Part shown: piece after piece, positions 26,715-41,600 of the stretch
Layout of the letters: every line of letters starts with the position of its first letter
Numbering within the stretch: the first letter of the stretch is position 1
From: Helicoverpa zea
Taxonomy: Eukaryota > Arthropoda > Insecta > Lepidoptera > Noctuidae
Direction: 5' to 3'
Assembly: GCF_022581195.2 (NCBI RefSeq)
Contig: NC_061468.1
Span: forward strand, 11,488,001 to 11,552,000
DNA length: 64,000 nt
Program-made: the position numbers and the translations under genes
Notes under the pieces: model-generated
Told to the model about the DNA's origin: nothing
Seen by the model: the letters and a program-made list of their open reading frames with translations, nothing else
Database searches by the model: none

Positions 26715-29700
26715 AATATGCGCGCACGCAGAATATCGAGCTACTCATCATTTAAGAGCATCACGATAAGACCTCTTAGACCAGTGCATGCGAGACACAT
26801 GTGACGAACAGCTGATCTGGTTTATTTTTAGTTTAGTAATTAATTCTATTTAAATTATTACGTACGGTTAGATTTAGGGCACTGCCAAATGTGAGGTTTG
26901 TTCTAGAATATATTTTGTTTCCACGTTTTGATTAATTGTAAAGTAAAATTGACGATTAAATTAGTTACTGTGTCGCAAAAATATGCCTCTAATAATTGAG
27001 AATTCTTTTCGCAATCTAAAGTAAATATTTAATAAAGTTACTTCATTGAACATTTTATCTAAAACTTTTTCTTTCTAACAACCAAAGTCAAGCTAGTCTA
27101 CCAGAGCCAAGTTTTTTAAGTCTAAGTAAGCAAAATAAAAAACCAACCCAACAAAGTAGTACTAAGAGCAATATTTTTCCGAAACCCCTTACCACCGCAA
27201 ACCAAACACAGACACCATTAGTATAAATCCTATAAACCTGACTTATGCTATCAGGAACCAATAACTCCGTATCTTGGCGAAGAATAGCCCAAAATGGTGA
27301 TCTGGAGCCGAGCTCTCCTTGCCTGTGCCAAAATCTAGATTTATTAAGACGGCATCGGTTACTTGATTGCAATTATAGATATTCATACAAAACTACGACT
27401 TTGTTTACCATTTTCGAATTTAGAAAATGAAAAACAAACTGTCAGTCATCTGTCAAAAACATTAAATGTCAATGTCAACGAGCAACGTTCGTTTGCACAG
27501 CCATTGTGCATTTTGTATTTTTTTTTTCTGATTATCATTCAGTGTTCAATAACTTTCAAATGTGCCTTCATGATAATTAGTAGGTAACGTTAATGACAAA
27601 AATACAATGTCTTATAAATAATAATATTTTTTTATTTACATAATAGGTCATTATGCCTGTATTGCGGTTGTTCCCCGGTATAGTGTTACGATATTCACCA
27701 TTATCATAAGGGTAAATAAGAATCATTGAACTTTGGACACGAACCCTCTGAAACTAAACGAATAGTAGACAAAAAAATGCAGAATTTGTGCTTCAAAAAC
27801 AGAGTGATTTTAGTTTTTTCAAAATAGGTACTGAATATCTAGTATCGTATATTGACCAACCGCCTCAGTAACCCAGTGCACCGAATTAATACAATTTGCA
27901 TTGAATTGCTTATTAAACGGGGATATTTCCAGAAGTAATTATCAACAATGACTAACGCTGTGATAGTCACTTACGCGTTAGATAAAACTGACATATAATC
28001 GTTATAATTTGCGCGTGTGCACGCCGATTTGCACTCGTATTAATTTCATTAGCATTTTCACGGAAAATGGGTCATCAAAGCAATTTTTCTGAAAACCAAT
28101 CTACGAAATAACTAACGCATTCTTTCTACTATACATAATATATAATAAGTACTTATTATAAAATTACACGTGTTATCATTCATTAAAATGGAAAATCACT
28201 AAACACCCAGTTCTAAAACGCTGTAATTTTCTCAAAGTGTACATTTAGAAAGCGAATATACCGGTCAAAGCGGGTAATTGCGGTAATTTCGCGTTTTGTC
28301 TAATAGTTCGCTGTATGTGTTGATGTTGGCTGCACGTGTTATTTTCTACGCGTCATGTAAATCGTAGTATTTTCTCTTGAAGGTGAGACTTCGTATGACC
28401 TTCATTTAATACATAATTATAACAGTACTTTCCTAAATGGCGCAGCAGCGAACCGCTCTGATTTCTAAATAAACCACAACGGGTATATCCAAAATGATAC
28501 TTTTTCTTGCAAAATTGGAATCCTGAAGAATACAGGAAAAGAAAAACTATAATTACTTTAGTAATTAATTTAGTTACATAAAGCAAGAAGAGTGGCAACA
28601 ACGCGATGTGTCACCCAATCAAACATTACCAATATTGTTGTAATAATTAATATGAAAATCCTTTAGTTTATGAGGAAAACATTACATGTATATGTAAATG
28701 AGGCCATCTGTGATAGTCTAAAGTCAGCTGACTGATCACTCGTCATAAGTAGGTAAAATTGACAACTAAATATATATTTATTGGTGGTTTACCTAATACA
28801 ACATGGAGGTCAATGTGAAAAAATAAAATGTAAAACAGCTACCCACACACACAAAACTTGTTTACCTTATAAGACTAAAATAAAAGAAAAAGTTAATTCT
28901 GTGACCAATAAGCATGATTTTAGTCTAGAATTCTAAGTTACAAGTGCCAAGGAAATGTAGCAATAAGCCCTAAGGTCTATAATATACACAGATTTATGCC
29001 TTGATAATGATAATGACCAAAAAAATAAGCCTCTATTCAAATCACAAAAAATACTTAAATTTCCGCCTTGATATTAGACCATAACATGATGTTTTACTAT
29101 AACAGTAAAGCACTATAATGCGTTTATAATTACATACGATGTAGGCTGGCTCGTGACAAGCTGTCAGAATGGGTACAATACACTGAGTGTTCGCCGTGTA
29201 CCAAGAAAGAAATGCCTATCTAAAAGATTTGTGAGCACGCCATTTTGAAGTAATCTGGCGAAGAAATTGAACGTCATTAAATTAGATTATGGGCTAAAGT
29301 TAAAGTGAAAATTTAGAGCTGCAGTGATGTATAGGATTATAACCAACCTTGGAAATATTGAAGTAGCTGTTACTAATCATATGGTGAGTACAAGTTCACC
29401 CCGTTATTGAAAAAGGTGACCTTACAATCCAAAATATCCATGAAGAAAAGCAATAAATTAAAAACACATCAATCAAAGAAAACAAACTACATAGAAAAAA
29501 AGAACTACCAATCACGGCAAGCAAAGCTACAGTACAGTAAAAAGTACATATCATAAACATGCTGAGAACAAAAAGCTAGGCTGTGTGGAACAGTAATTTT
29601 CCACGTAGTCATAATTCTACAGCACTCTATGCTAACGGGGCTACCATCTCCCATACACATGGGAACCATGGCTAACGCAGTTGTTAAACATACGTAATTA

Positions 29701-32516
29701 AATTACATGTAATTTTTGTAATCTTATGTCATTGATGCGTTTCTGGTTCATGGTTAGATGCGTAGTGAGATCTAAGTGAGACATTAGTAGTGCTCATTAT
29801 GATGTTAGCGGTATCTTAGTGTGTAGCAGCCTATGGACACTTTATAACGATTAAAAATATGACTTGTATAGTTTTTGGGTGAATGGATCTTTCCTGCTAC
29901 TTGATAATCGATGATTACTTGACAAGTCCATAATAAAATGAGAATAATGGCTTCTATTGTATATGCTTAACAAACCAAACATACAAATACAGAAATCAAC
30001 ATTAGAGGAGCAAATCACATGCAGATGAGTACAAAATTAGTTTTTAATGGTGACACGTTAAGATTACTTAAAATTGACACTTATGCTACTAGGAATCCAA
30101 TAAACGTAATGACATAAATCTTAGGCAAAAACGACTAACACAGCATGCAAAATGTACAAAATCGTCAATACCAATCGATTATGGTCGGTAGTAAATTACT
30201 ATTTAATATCTGGACAATGACAGTACATGACAGGTGAGAATATACTACATTGTTGACAAAAGTGAAGATTTGTATTTAAGACGATCCACATAATCTTAAA
30301 TCTGAAGAAGTTCCGAGTATTTCTTTTACTCCAGAAGCCGGAAAACTAAATAATAAAGCACCACCTTCCCAACAAAAGGCTGCAAAACTCAATAACATTA
30401 TATTAACCTTTGTTACAAAAATAATCTTTTAAACATATCCTCAACTTTGAAAGGAACAAATATCAATTTATATAATAGAGTGCTCAGACGAATCACTTTA
30501 CGTTTGTTGGTCTGTAAATATAAAAGAATCTCGGGTATGTATGAGATAAAAAGGGAAACCTTATGTTTCAAAATTCAATACATTCTTATCTTCAAGATAC
30601 AGAAGGCAGTGAGAGAGAAATATCTTGAGAGGCAACGAGCGTCGGCGGACAAAAGGATAAAGGGTTCGTAATAAAGAAATCATAGTCGTATGTGTATATG
30701 TTGAGATGTCTCGCAGTGGAAATGTTTACATGTCGAGCCGGGGGTGAAATGTAAAAGGTACAAGTAATGGGGAATGTGTGTGTTTGTCAGAACTCGTAAA
30801 AATTCTGAGCGTAATTGGGTATGCTGAGGAATGAAATGATACTGACGTATTATTGAACTATTGTCCCTTAAATGTTTCATTGTATTTGACTTGAATTGTA
30901 GCGCAATGATCTGGAAATGTATTGTTAAAAAATGTAGCTAGATAAGTGTAAATAATAACCAAGAAATAATTTAACAATTGGGAGTAAATAAAATTGAATT
31001 AGAAGACCCCAACCAATTTCAACCACTGATTTAATTATAGAAAGTTGTTTTAAAATAGGCCGCATTATACTCAGAGCTTTAATGAAAATTGTATCAGCAC
31101 AATCAAACAATGGTACAAAGCGTTTCAATAAAGTACTCTTCAGTAGGAATCCTGTTAATCCCAAACTGGAAGCTGTAGCGAACACACAAATTAACAATAC
31201 AGAAAATTGAATTATTCCTTTCAAGCGTATTTCTCATTAAACTTGAAATTAGTTACTCGCTTCTTTGGGTTCCTAAACAGATGGTCAGTGTCTTTGTTCC
31301 AGTTAATTCTAACTTTGGGTTGCAAGATCAAAGGTACCTATTAAGTTTAGTGCGCTCCGAAAAGGCCTCTTTTCTTTTCCCCTGTACCAACTTTTCTTAT
31401 TCCGAGAGCTGGTTCGGAAATGGGAGACATTACCGAGTCAATAGATGCCGGTACGAACCGAACAGTCAATAAGATCTTCGCTTTTGAGCCGATCTCGTTT
31501 CAGCTAACTTCTGGCTTACGACGTGATTGGAATCCCTAATACTACATTTTGCAAACTATTCCCCTTGATTGCGTAATTTTAATCAACTGTTTTATCATTA
31601 CACCGGTAATCTTCTACTTTCTGCTCCACCTCATATCATCAGCTTGAATTAGATCACATTCGTATTAAAATAAATTCATCGCAAGTTATTTGTGAATATA
31701 TTATCTCTTTACATTTCCATGTCAATTGCTCGAGCTGATAATAAGACGCATATACTCGTAGATACCGTAAGTAAATGTCTTTCCAATTTTGTACAAATAA
31801 ATATACATGAGTGTATCAATGAATAAATAACGCAAGCGGCATGTTGGGGTCGAATAAAATGGCGTTCTGTGTCTTCTAAATAAGTAATAAGACGGCGCCA
31901 TTTACCAAAATGTGATCCGAGGTAAATATCCAGGTGACTAAAACGTTGTTACACTAAACATGTTCGGCCAGGGTCCCTAAAATGTTACGCTAAACATCTG
32001 ATACGAATCTCGAGGTATTCCCAAAGCAATTACAGCAAGTAGTGTAATAGTCCAGTCGGGGATGTCGGATCACTACTCATTGACCCCGTCCCAAATTCGA
32101 ATGCCCGGCAACGAGTTTTAATAAAAGGAAATTCCTGGATACGTAAAACGGATGAGAAACTTGTAAGCTAAGTTGAATCAAGTGGCTTAAGGGCTGCAAA
32201 CAAACAACTTGGTGCCGAAAACAGAATAAACGAAAAAAGTATGTGATGGATTAAAGTTAAGTTTGGCTGCTAAGATTCGGACTAAATGAAATTAGTTGTG
32301 ATGTAGCCTACAGCCTGAAGGTCGAAATTCGAAGTAGAACACGAACTTTGTTTGCTTCTTTTGGGTCTATGTAATTAACCGTGCATAATTGATATAATTA
32401 ACTTTGTTATTGTCATTAAGTTGCAGACACAAAAACAAATTGATATTCTAGACCGCTTTCTGCTGTTGGATTGTAAAATCAAATAATAGTACAGCAGAAA
32501 CTACATCTCAGTGAAT

Positions 32517-32660
32517 TCATATCACACAATTCTTAACGCCAAAGTTGTGCATAGATCCCCAGAGGCGGTGCTGTGCCGTCCCAAGGAAACTCTGGCTGTC
32601 TGACGCGGCCCGATGCATCAGCTGCATGTCGTAAAACCATTGCCAGATGCTCCCAATCAA
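32517..32660 (-). other. Candidate 3' coding exon, unrecognised
   Basis: A block of about 120 bp is clearly GC-richer than its surroundings and is open on the minus strand to a TGA at 32519-32517. Just upstream on the same strand is a good acceptor context: a pyrimidine-rich run (TTTATTCTCTCAACCC) followed by TAGAG. Splicing after the second AG (TAGAG|TTG) gives a phase-0 exon of 47 codons, which matches the phase of the donor of the exon at 45478. The peptide contains DMQLMHRAASDSQSFLG and has no domain I know. It could be a terminal exon of that gene or a transposon fragment. The link is inference. Confidence 0.25.
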
Positions 32661-35600
32661 CTCTAGGGTTGAGAGAATAAAGAAAAACTGCACTTTTTTG
32701 CATTTAGCAATAGAAGTTAGACCATCGAGTTTTTTTTTTTTCAATTCAAGAACGATAAACAAACGATTTGTGTTGTTAAAACTACTTAAATAGAAAACCA
32801 GTTTGTATAACAAGAATAATACAAACACGTGTAGAGCTTCAATCTAATAGTTAAGAACTAAGTGGAATGAACCAAACAAATAAATCTATTTGAAAACAAA
32901 AGGCCACTCGAGCTTGATGAATCAATACTTATCGACGTCAAAAATAATAAAGCCGTATTTAAATCATACTTGAAAATTAACGAACAGCCCTGAGTTGCAG
33001 ATGTAAGTCCAAACTATGGTACATTGTCGTTTAATATGGAACTTTTTATTTACACCAAACAAAGTGAACTTTCCGTCCGAAGTAAATGTTTGAATTTATC
33101 GCTCACATGCGCTTAATAAAAACTATGTAGCAACAGTTACATTGCCAAGTGCTCTCAAGTGCCCAAACCCCGCGTGTGTTTTTAGTCCGTTTGGTATTAA
33201 TAATGGCGCTTTTATAGCCGTAGCAATATTATTACTTACTTTTACTAGATAACGCTTTTTATAAACGTCGGTTATAGCATTATGGGAATCTTTAATGGTA
33301 ATGCTTGAGATGGAATGAAATTGTAAGCGATATGATATATTTTCTAAGTTTATATTCACTTCAGTAATGAGATTATTTATAAAGAAGCCAATTCTATCAA
33401 TAAGATATTAGAAACAGAATCTTGTACAACATAGAATAACAAGAACCTAATCTAATTCGCTACCATTAAAATTCCGCCCGAAACTCCAAGAAAACTTCTC
33501 CATCCAAATTGCATATACCATAAACGCACTCCGAACTAACACTATTAGTCGCTAGCCCCTCGAGACGAGCCGAACGCTGAAACAGAATGCATCTAAAGAA
33601 CATTGTTTGCTCACTAGAGCGTCCCGAGCCCCGTCCAATCCTCCCAGAGTTGGCACCAGAACAAATATTGGTCGTGTATTAGCGAACATGGCTGTAACAA
33701 GTCACTTCTTAGCTTGGCTTGGCTTTTTTCCTTTAAAACCTGTTTGTGATACCCTTGATTTAAAGATAAAGGTTCCTTTTTATTTTGTGACTCCATTTTG
33801 TCCTTTTGTACTCATAACATCGAAGAACGCTAATAAAATAGTATGAAAGCTGATATGGAGTTTGATATAACGCAGTCGCTTGTCAGAATTGCATTCGACA
33901 AACAAACTCGAACATAGAACATAATCAGCTGTTTATCATTCCATGCAGGTCGAATGCCAAACGATTATGCCTAATGTGGATTCAAGTAACGCATTGGCAC
34001 TAATTGTGACTTCTGTTTAAACCATCAAGGATCATTAGTGACTTAGGCACGTGTAAACAGATAGAAAATAAACTTCATTTCTTTTAAACTTTAGCAGAAT
34101 TTATGAAGCTAAATGAAAATGATTCTCTATTAAGATTTATTTTCTCTATTAAGATCATATCGTTTACCAAGTCCACAGCGTTATCAGAGTCAGCTAAACC
34201 CTTTGAATCGCAACAAGCAACCTACGTCGCAATATCAGAGCGTTCAAGCTTAATTTGTTTTCACTAACCGTCTTTACAGCTCCGTCTCCCCTTAAAAAAT
34301 AAAAAGCGTGAAGTCACCTTCACATAAAATTCCCTTTTCCGTCCGTCTATTTGCAATTTTATCTGCCATCTAAAGGGGAGGTTGTAAAAAAGTTTCAATG
34401 AAAACGGTCGACTCGCTGCCATATTTCGTTCAGCTTTCTTCATAAATCGTCAGCATTGAATCTCATCTACATATCTCGGAGATTGTCTGAATGTAGATTC
34501 GGTTTGTCGCGACCTTTCGGGTTCCGTAGGATGAAAGGTGAGTCTGACTGCCAACTAATCTGTATGTCTGGATGTGGATTTAATTCATAATGTTTTTAGA
34601 TTTACTTCAAAACATACCATTCATTTCATAAAAATGTATGTGCCTTTTAGCCGCACGAATTCTATGATGGAAAATTTCTCCGAAAGTAACTGTATCTTTT
34701 TGATCATGGCTATTATTTTTAATATTCATTGAGATTGTATTCAACTGTATTATTATGAGATTTCTCATTGGAATAGCTAATGAACCAACCGTAGACCCTA
34801 TTAATCCACCTTGCAATCAAAACTGATTGGGCAAATTGCTATACACCCAGCTAATCCGAATTCATTTTCTTTCTCATTTTTCATCACACCCTAACCTTTG
34901 ACATTAATGTTCTCTTTAGGTATTTCAATTAATTCACAAGGATTAGATGTTTTTAACAATGGATTTAACGTTAAATATTTAATTGCTCCGCTCGTTACAA
35001 AGATCGTAAAATATATGTCTGAGGCATCAATTAGAGAACAGTGTTAGCACTTGAATGTGTAATTAAGTGCCACGGCGTCGTTATTGGGAAGCCAGTTTAA
35101 AATGCTTCAATATTTGATTCCATTTTTATTCTATTTTTAGAAAGTTGTTTTCATTTTCGGTGACCTTTCTAAAATGTAAAGTTAATAATAGATGAACATC
35201 AATTATATTGATATTAGTTTTACTTTACAGTCTGTTTGAAAATAGATATTATACTATATTCTTAAATGCGGGACAGTGTCGCATCTTTAACTTTTTCTCT
35301 TCAGACTTGCTTTCGATCACTTTCCGTAGTGGATTAAAACTTCTGAGTAACACTCGTCGGAATATTATTATGTTGTTCAGTGAAAACCTCACCCTAGCCA
35401 TATCGGGAGTGCCTCGAGGCACACCGGTCACATTTGAACAGCTCGCCTCGAATATTTTTAAGTTCAAGGGCACTGAATTGTATACAAGTTTTGCTTCGGC
35501 TTCCTTGTGCCGGCTTCTTGCTCGAGGTACATTCAACTCTGTAACGTCATCACTAAGGTTGGTTTTACCTTGAGTGTCGGTTGCAGTTTTTTGTGCAAGT

Positions 35601-38600
35601 TTTTTTGTTGTTCTTGATTTAGTTCAGTAGATCGTGTAGTTTTGATGGTGGAACGGAGTAGGGTGACAACTGGTAGACCAGAATTGGGTCTAATAAACAT
35701 CTTGGTTTACGACTTTAGGAGTTTCGAGGGGTCTTTTATTTCAGTAGTTTTGTGCCGAACTGCGTAGTCTGCTATTGACGACCATTCAAAACTTCCGTTA
35801 ATGTGATTAGAAATTCCTACCTAGTATTAGACATCAGAAATATTCTTACTTACTGGTCGGAAATTTTGGACGATCTCCCAAAATTATGCAAGCATGTTCA
35901 AAGACTGTATTTATCACTTAACTTAAACAAAGTTACTGCACAACTTAAATCTCACATCCGCATGGCTAAGCCAAAGATTTAGTGAAACAAACCACTTAAG
36001 ATAACAGGCGTGCGCTCATAAGTCTTCCGGACGCGTCACCCAGCGGATGTTTTCTAGTGTTACTGATTCGATTCGTACTTATCTGCATTTGATGACATCA
36101 TGCCGTCGATGGAAATAGGCCAATCCGGCTTTAAGACGTTACTGCAGGTATTTAGACGGATCTAGAGAACAATCCACCCTTTGATCAATAGTATATGCTA
36201 AGCTTGCAAGTTTTTATTCAGTGCATTCTAGGAGATGGTACTTTAAGTAAGATGCAAGTATTGATGTGGTATGATTAAAAATGTCAAGCTCATGCTGATA
36301 AAGAGGTTAATGCAACAGAATGCAAGTAGGAGGAACGTTAATTTATAAAGCAATAAATTAATCCTCAATAATGCATAAATTTATGATTAAAACAGCTATA
36401 ACACAAATAGAAGGCATCTAACACCTACATGACAAGTCATTACCAGAGTTTCGTAAGACGTGTGTATAACCTCTAATGTTCATTTAATACCAGCTGATTA
36501 GTTCATAGAAACGTGAACAAAAAGTATACAAAACGCGAACAAAAAGTGAACTTATGAGTTCATCTCAGTTATTAGTTTAACGACTCAATATTAGTGCAAG
36601 AACTTGTGAAAATCATGCCATCATATTTCATTATTATGTCAGTTATTTATTTAGTGAAAATTATACTGAACTTTATATCATGCTGTTTTTGTGGATCAAC
36701 GGTTTTGTAATCGTTTGTCACTTTTAAACTAGATGTAGTTTTTGTTAACATTAAAATTAGACTTCTTGCGTGACTGGCAGAAAATGTCATTAAGCTTATT
36801 AACAATTTTAATTTCAGTTTCACAAAGATAAATCTAAATGTCTTCCCAAATTAGTCAAATGCAAATAAAATTTGAGATATAAATCTATGCACCATATACA
36901 GCATCCATTAAATATTAAAATTAATGTACATGGTATCACTTTGCATTAAAAATCCAATTCAATATGATTACAGCATAGTTGTTATCGTTTAGATCAATGG
37001 TTAGCCAAAAAATGTTTAAAGTTCACGGCCGAGCTTAGTAACCGGTGATAACGATCAGGTTAATTGTACTTCGTTAAATTTGGATGTGTTTGTTGATAGA
37101 CGCTTAGCTGTTGCTATGTTCGATTCAGGTATAAGCAGAGAAGATGATGATGATGATGAAACTATGAAAAAAATGAGATTATTTCTAAATGATCATATAA
37201 AAACAATAATAACTTGAATTAGTGTACCTAATACTTCTTCAATAAACTAGTTTAGTACTTACTATAGACGTGCAAAACTAGCCAGATAATAATATTACAA
37301 GAACTGTTCCTAAACAAACTTCGAGACTAGAAGTCGATTATCCATTAGCAGCTCCAGAATCAGCAAATTATTACACGAACCATAATAACGTACAAACGAA
37401 CATTTTTCCGGAACATCGCAAAACTGTCGATCAGCAAGTAATCATGTTATAGCTTGTTTTTAAGAACGTCCAAGTTTCCAAGAAGATATTATTATATCTC
37501 TGAGTTCCTGATTAGTTCGGCAAAGTGCAAGATGTTAAATATCGTTAGGTACCGTTTTTATAAGAAAACTTTGCGCTATTTACACAGCGGGGTGAGGTAG
37601 TACTTGATCTTTAACTTTGGCTAAGTCGCTACTGCAATTCGTAAATTTCAAGCCGCTATGAGGCTGTGAGTAACTTCAGTTCTAACTTTTAGTAAAATTT
37701 TGCAGAGGAAAATGGTAAAGGTCTGCAAATTGAGATCCAGAACACTTTAGCGGTATCATTTTTTAACGGGATTCTGTTGATTGTACTCAGCTATGTTTTG
37801 ATAACTTGAGAACTGGTTCGGGTGATCTTCAAAAACTCATTCCGTCATCAGCAACTTTTCCCATTTAACAGAAGTCCAGGCAAAAACAGATGCTCATACG
37901 AATCTAGAGCATAATCCCAACTGTGTAGTATCATTATTATCAGTACCATTAACGCAACAGCTCTTTTGTTATCTGCTAACACATAATTAGGACAAGTAAT
38001 TTAATCACCATTAGTTGTAGTTAACACGAAAATGCCTGATGTTTTAGTTTTGTTTATTATAGGTTTACTGTCAGTTAATGAAGAGGTTTGGTGAATTATG
38101 AAATAATTGGATTGGTCAGGTAGAATCTGATTGTAACCTATCTTGACTTTGAGAACTAAATCCGGAAAAAAAAGATATCAAATCTTCCACTGCACTTTGA
38201 TTTATTAATTCGCAGCTCATAGATGAAGGCCCAGATTATCCATGTTGCAAGCTTTCTTGAATTTATATTTAAAACCCATTCAAGTTCGAAGACAGAGCAA
38301 TAAATTTCCGGCGAGCCTAACCAAGCTTACACATATTTTTCCAAAGACTCGCGCTGGATAAATACATTTGCATGTTCCCCCAATAAATTATGGCGTTCAT
38401 GAAAGTCTAGTCGCCCGTTATTTCAGTTAGACCCAAAGGAATTTTGATAATTCACACGGCCAAATACGAAGCGATTAATTTAGCCGGCATTCTACGAACT
38501 ACCCGGCCGTTCCTCATAGTCACGCTACAGAAGGCATAAATCATGCGAATGCCTCGGCAGCCGATGCTGTTTTTTCAAGCTATTTTTAAGCTATTTAAAC

Positions 38601-41600
38601 TTCAAGCCAAACGTTGAGCTTGCAAAGAGCGATTTGTTCCACGACAGCAGTTGAAATGTTTGAACGATTTTTTTTCTCCGTTTTCGCCTGACTTTTGGGC
38701 CTGAAATGCGATTGCTTAAGGCAGACTTTATTGCTGACGTTTACTGCTGGTGTCGTTTTAAATTCTGTACCCACATTGTACAAAAAGGAAAAAAGGTGGC
38801 ATTGACTACTTTTTACGGGAATGGAACGAATTTAACGTTAGGTTCAATTTGCTCGTATTTATTGCCGAAGCTCTTTCAAGTACCCACGTTCAAAGTAGTT
38901 TTTAAAGTTACAATGTAACTATGAGAACCTTTATCGAATGCAATTGAAAGACACAATACTTCAGAGAATATTCCAACAAATAAGAGCTGAGTTATGTTGA
39001 GGTATGAATTTATACTCATCGATAGTATATCGTGCTCCGTGTTCAATTCGATACAATACAATATTCATTCCTTTTACACCGGCAGGAAACCGTAAGTAAT
39101 TCCAGACCAGACCAGTAAGTCTGTCTAGACGACTCAGGGTCAACGGTTGGACAATCGCACCTATAAGTTCAGAGGTCTTCCTCACTTAGACTAGACTTAA
39201 ATCCAACTTAATGTATGCAAGGATCTCTAAGCTCATTTCGCTCGCTCACGAGTGCTTCAAGCTGTACTTGGAAGCCTTTTAATAGAAACAACGTTGCGTT
39301 CTAGAATTGCAATTACGTCGAGAAGAGTTTCTCGGTAATAGTAACCCTATTTGCATAGCGTTTTATATTCATTTTTTTAAACTTAAGTAACAAGTATAAT
39401 TTCATTCCAGAAATACCCAAAGGCTTGAAGTTTAAAAGTTTAACACACAGGAAATTTGAGTTAGATACTTTTCTAAAAGTAAGACGCCTCCAACCGGTGT
39501 CAATGCTAACTTTCCAAAAAGCGAGGAGCATCCTGTGTCAACGTGCTGGAAGTCGCCAACTTTCAAAAAACTAGATTAAAAGAGAGAAGGATTTTTCCAA
39601 GTCAATAAGTAGCTAATTGTATAAAGGGGCTGTCTACGGGTTAATAGAGTAACGCGATTAAAACTCACAATTGAATAGAAGGACGAACAAAAAGTTTGGA
39701 GCCGTCGACCACTTACGCGGCTAACGATCAATAGTTCTGTTATTGTGATGCGAGGGTGTCTTGGAATTATATGAGGATTACCAACTAATTCCGAAGATGA
39801 TTTGGGAATCAAGGAAACCGGATTGGATGAGTGGGGTGGTGCCGCGTCGAATCTAAATTACGTTACGGAGGAAAATAGATAGGACTTCTCTCATAAATAA
39901 ACAGGACTAGCTTTCTTACTGTAGATACAGTGGATATATTTACTTTTGTAGTATCTACTCATTGTGGAATTATTAACTATGCGAATATTATTTATTTAAC
40001 TAAATATAAAAGAACAAATATAAAACAAGCACTTAATCATAACCTTCACCTAACCTACACAAAAAATAACATATGTTCGTTACGAAAAATCATAAAGGGG
40101 AAATGAAGTTAGCATTCGAGTTTCTTTTTTCGAAAGTGTCGGGGATCGAGTGTCGTCCTTTGGTTCGTCGTAAACTTTATCGTTTTTAGAGTTCCGTCGG
40201 CTTAATGACGGCGTTTTAACGTTTTGAAGGCTGCTGAATATTTAAGGCTTAAGTTCCGGGTACGGTGTTTTCGGTTTAACGGTTCGGATTAACCAGGGTT
40301 GTAAATGTGATGAAATTTCGGTAAGAGTTATGTTTGGGGTGTAATTTATGAGTTTCGAATAGGCTTGTGAGAGACAGAAACTTTTGAAAACTGTTTCAAA
40401 GGATAATAAAATAGTCTACCAGTCTACTGATACATTCGCGATTCTTGGAAAGATTGGTTTAGACTTAGCTACAGCTGACAAAATTAAACATAACAATGAT
40501 TAGCATAATGCTGATAATTTTCGGTTTTTATCAGAAAGTAATTTACTTGCATGTGATAAGATAGTCGTGACTTTCGCAATTACTGACGAAAGTGATAACA
40601 TTTAATTTTGTTTGGGTGTTGATTTTAACTATCTAGGAAGAAATGGCTTGAATTTTAATCATCTTAGTCAACCCATGACTTGCTGACTATTGAGATAGCC
40701 TTAGAAATATGGTTTAAAAAGTCTGGGTGAAAAAGAAGGCTACATTTCTAGAACTGCAGAAATCTCAATTCTTGATACAACTAACACAGTTGTAACAACT
40801 TACTGAAAATACCGACCGCAGCAAGATATTTGCCGAATGAAAAATACCCTACTTATCGCAAAAAAACTGGGAAGGAAACAAACAATAGTAGCGGAAAATA
40901 CGAACCAAAGATATATGTGCAGCAGTTTTGTTTCTCCGACTTCAGCCGCCGTCATCGCGAGCCCAACGAATTTATAGCTATTTGGACTTCAGACTTTCTG
41001 TTTTCATGCGGGAGTTTCGCCAGGAATCTAGTTTTGGCTTGAGGTTTAATGTATAACGTATATCGCGGATTGTTGATGAAGTTTTACGTTCTTATGAGGT
41101 TCTAAAAGATTTGCGGTTTTCGGATTTTAGTGGCAGATGGTTGAAATTTATTTTTGCAACTTACATTAAATTATGTTTAATGAAAGCTCTTTGAAATACT
41201 CGTTTTCAATCACAAAATTAATATTATTATAGGTACACAAAAATTAATTCCCTCAAAACCAAACACTATTTTTTCACTTGAAATGGAGTTTCAACAATCG
41301 GCTTACGAAGAAGCTTGAAAAACTCAAAGAAAAGAAAATTATTAAAGAAACTGGAATCCATTAAAATTCTCTGAAGAACCTAAATATTACTATTCCAAAA
41401 TAAAGGGTCCGAAAACAAATTAATTTTCAAATTAGTTAAAATTGGTCTGAGACGCGAAAAAAGTCAATTAACGAATTTATTTTTTACGCTCCAGTAATGC
41501 TAAATTTTTCAGACCTATTTTATTACTTGCTGTATTTTACATCAGTGATTTCTAGAACATAATTTATGTTACATTTCAGTAATGGAGCAAGATCGTTGTT

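Larger units (their letters stand above)
25944..32516. other. AT-rich non-coding DNA
   Basis: No gene is supported. The visible items are the second direct-repeat copy at 26280-26342, a 7-bp inverted repeat at 26688-26714, and a GC-richer block around 27245-27372 that carries open frames on both strands but no recognisable domain. Confidence 0.6.

Noticed and set aside
30925..31224. Minus-strand frame with a signal-peptide-like start (FSVLLICVFATASS)
   Set aside because: The start is TTG with an upstream in-frame stop and no ATG. The remainder is simply hydrophobic as expected from AT-rich DNA.
35208..35573. Plus-strand 121-codon frame with GVPRGTP
   Set aside because: It resembles the GVPQGS motif of reverse transcriptases only superficially. 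No other polymerase motif is present.
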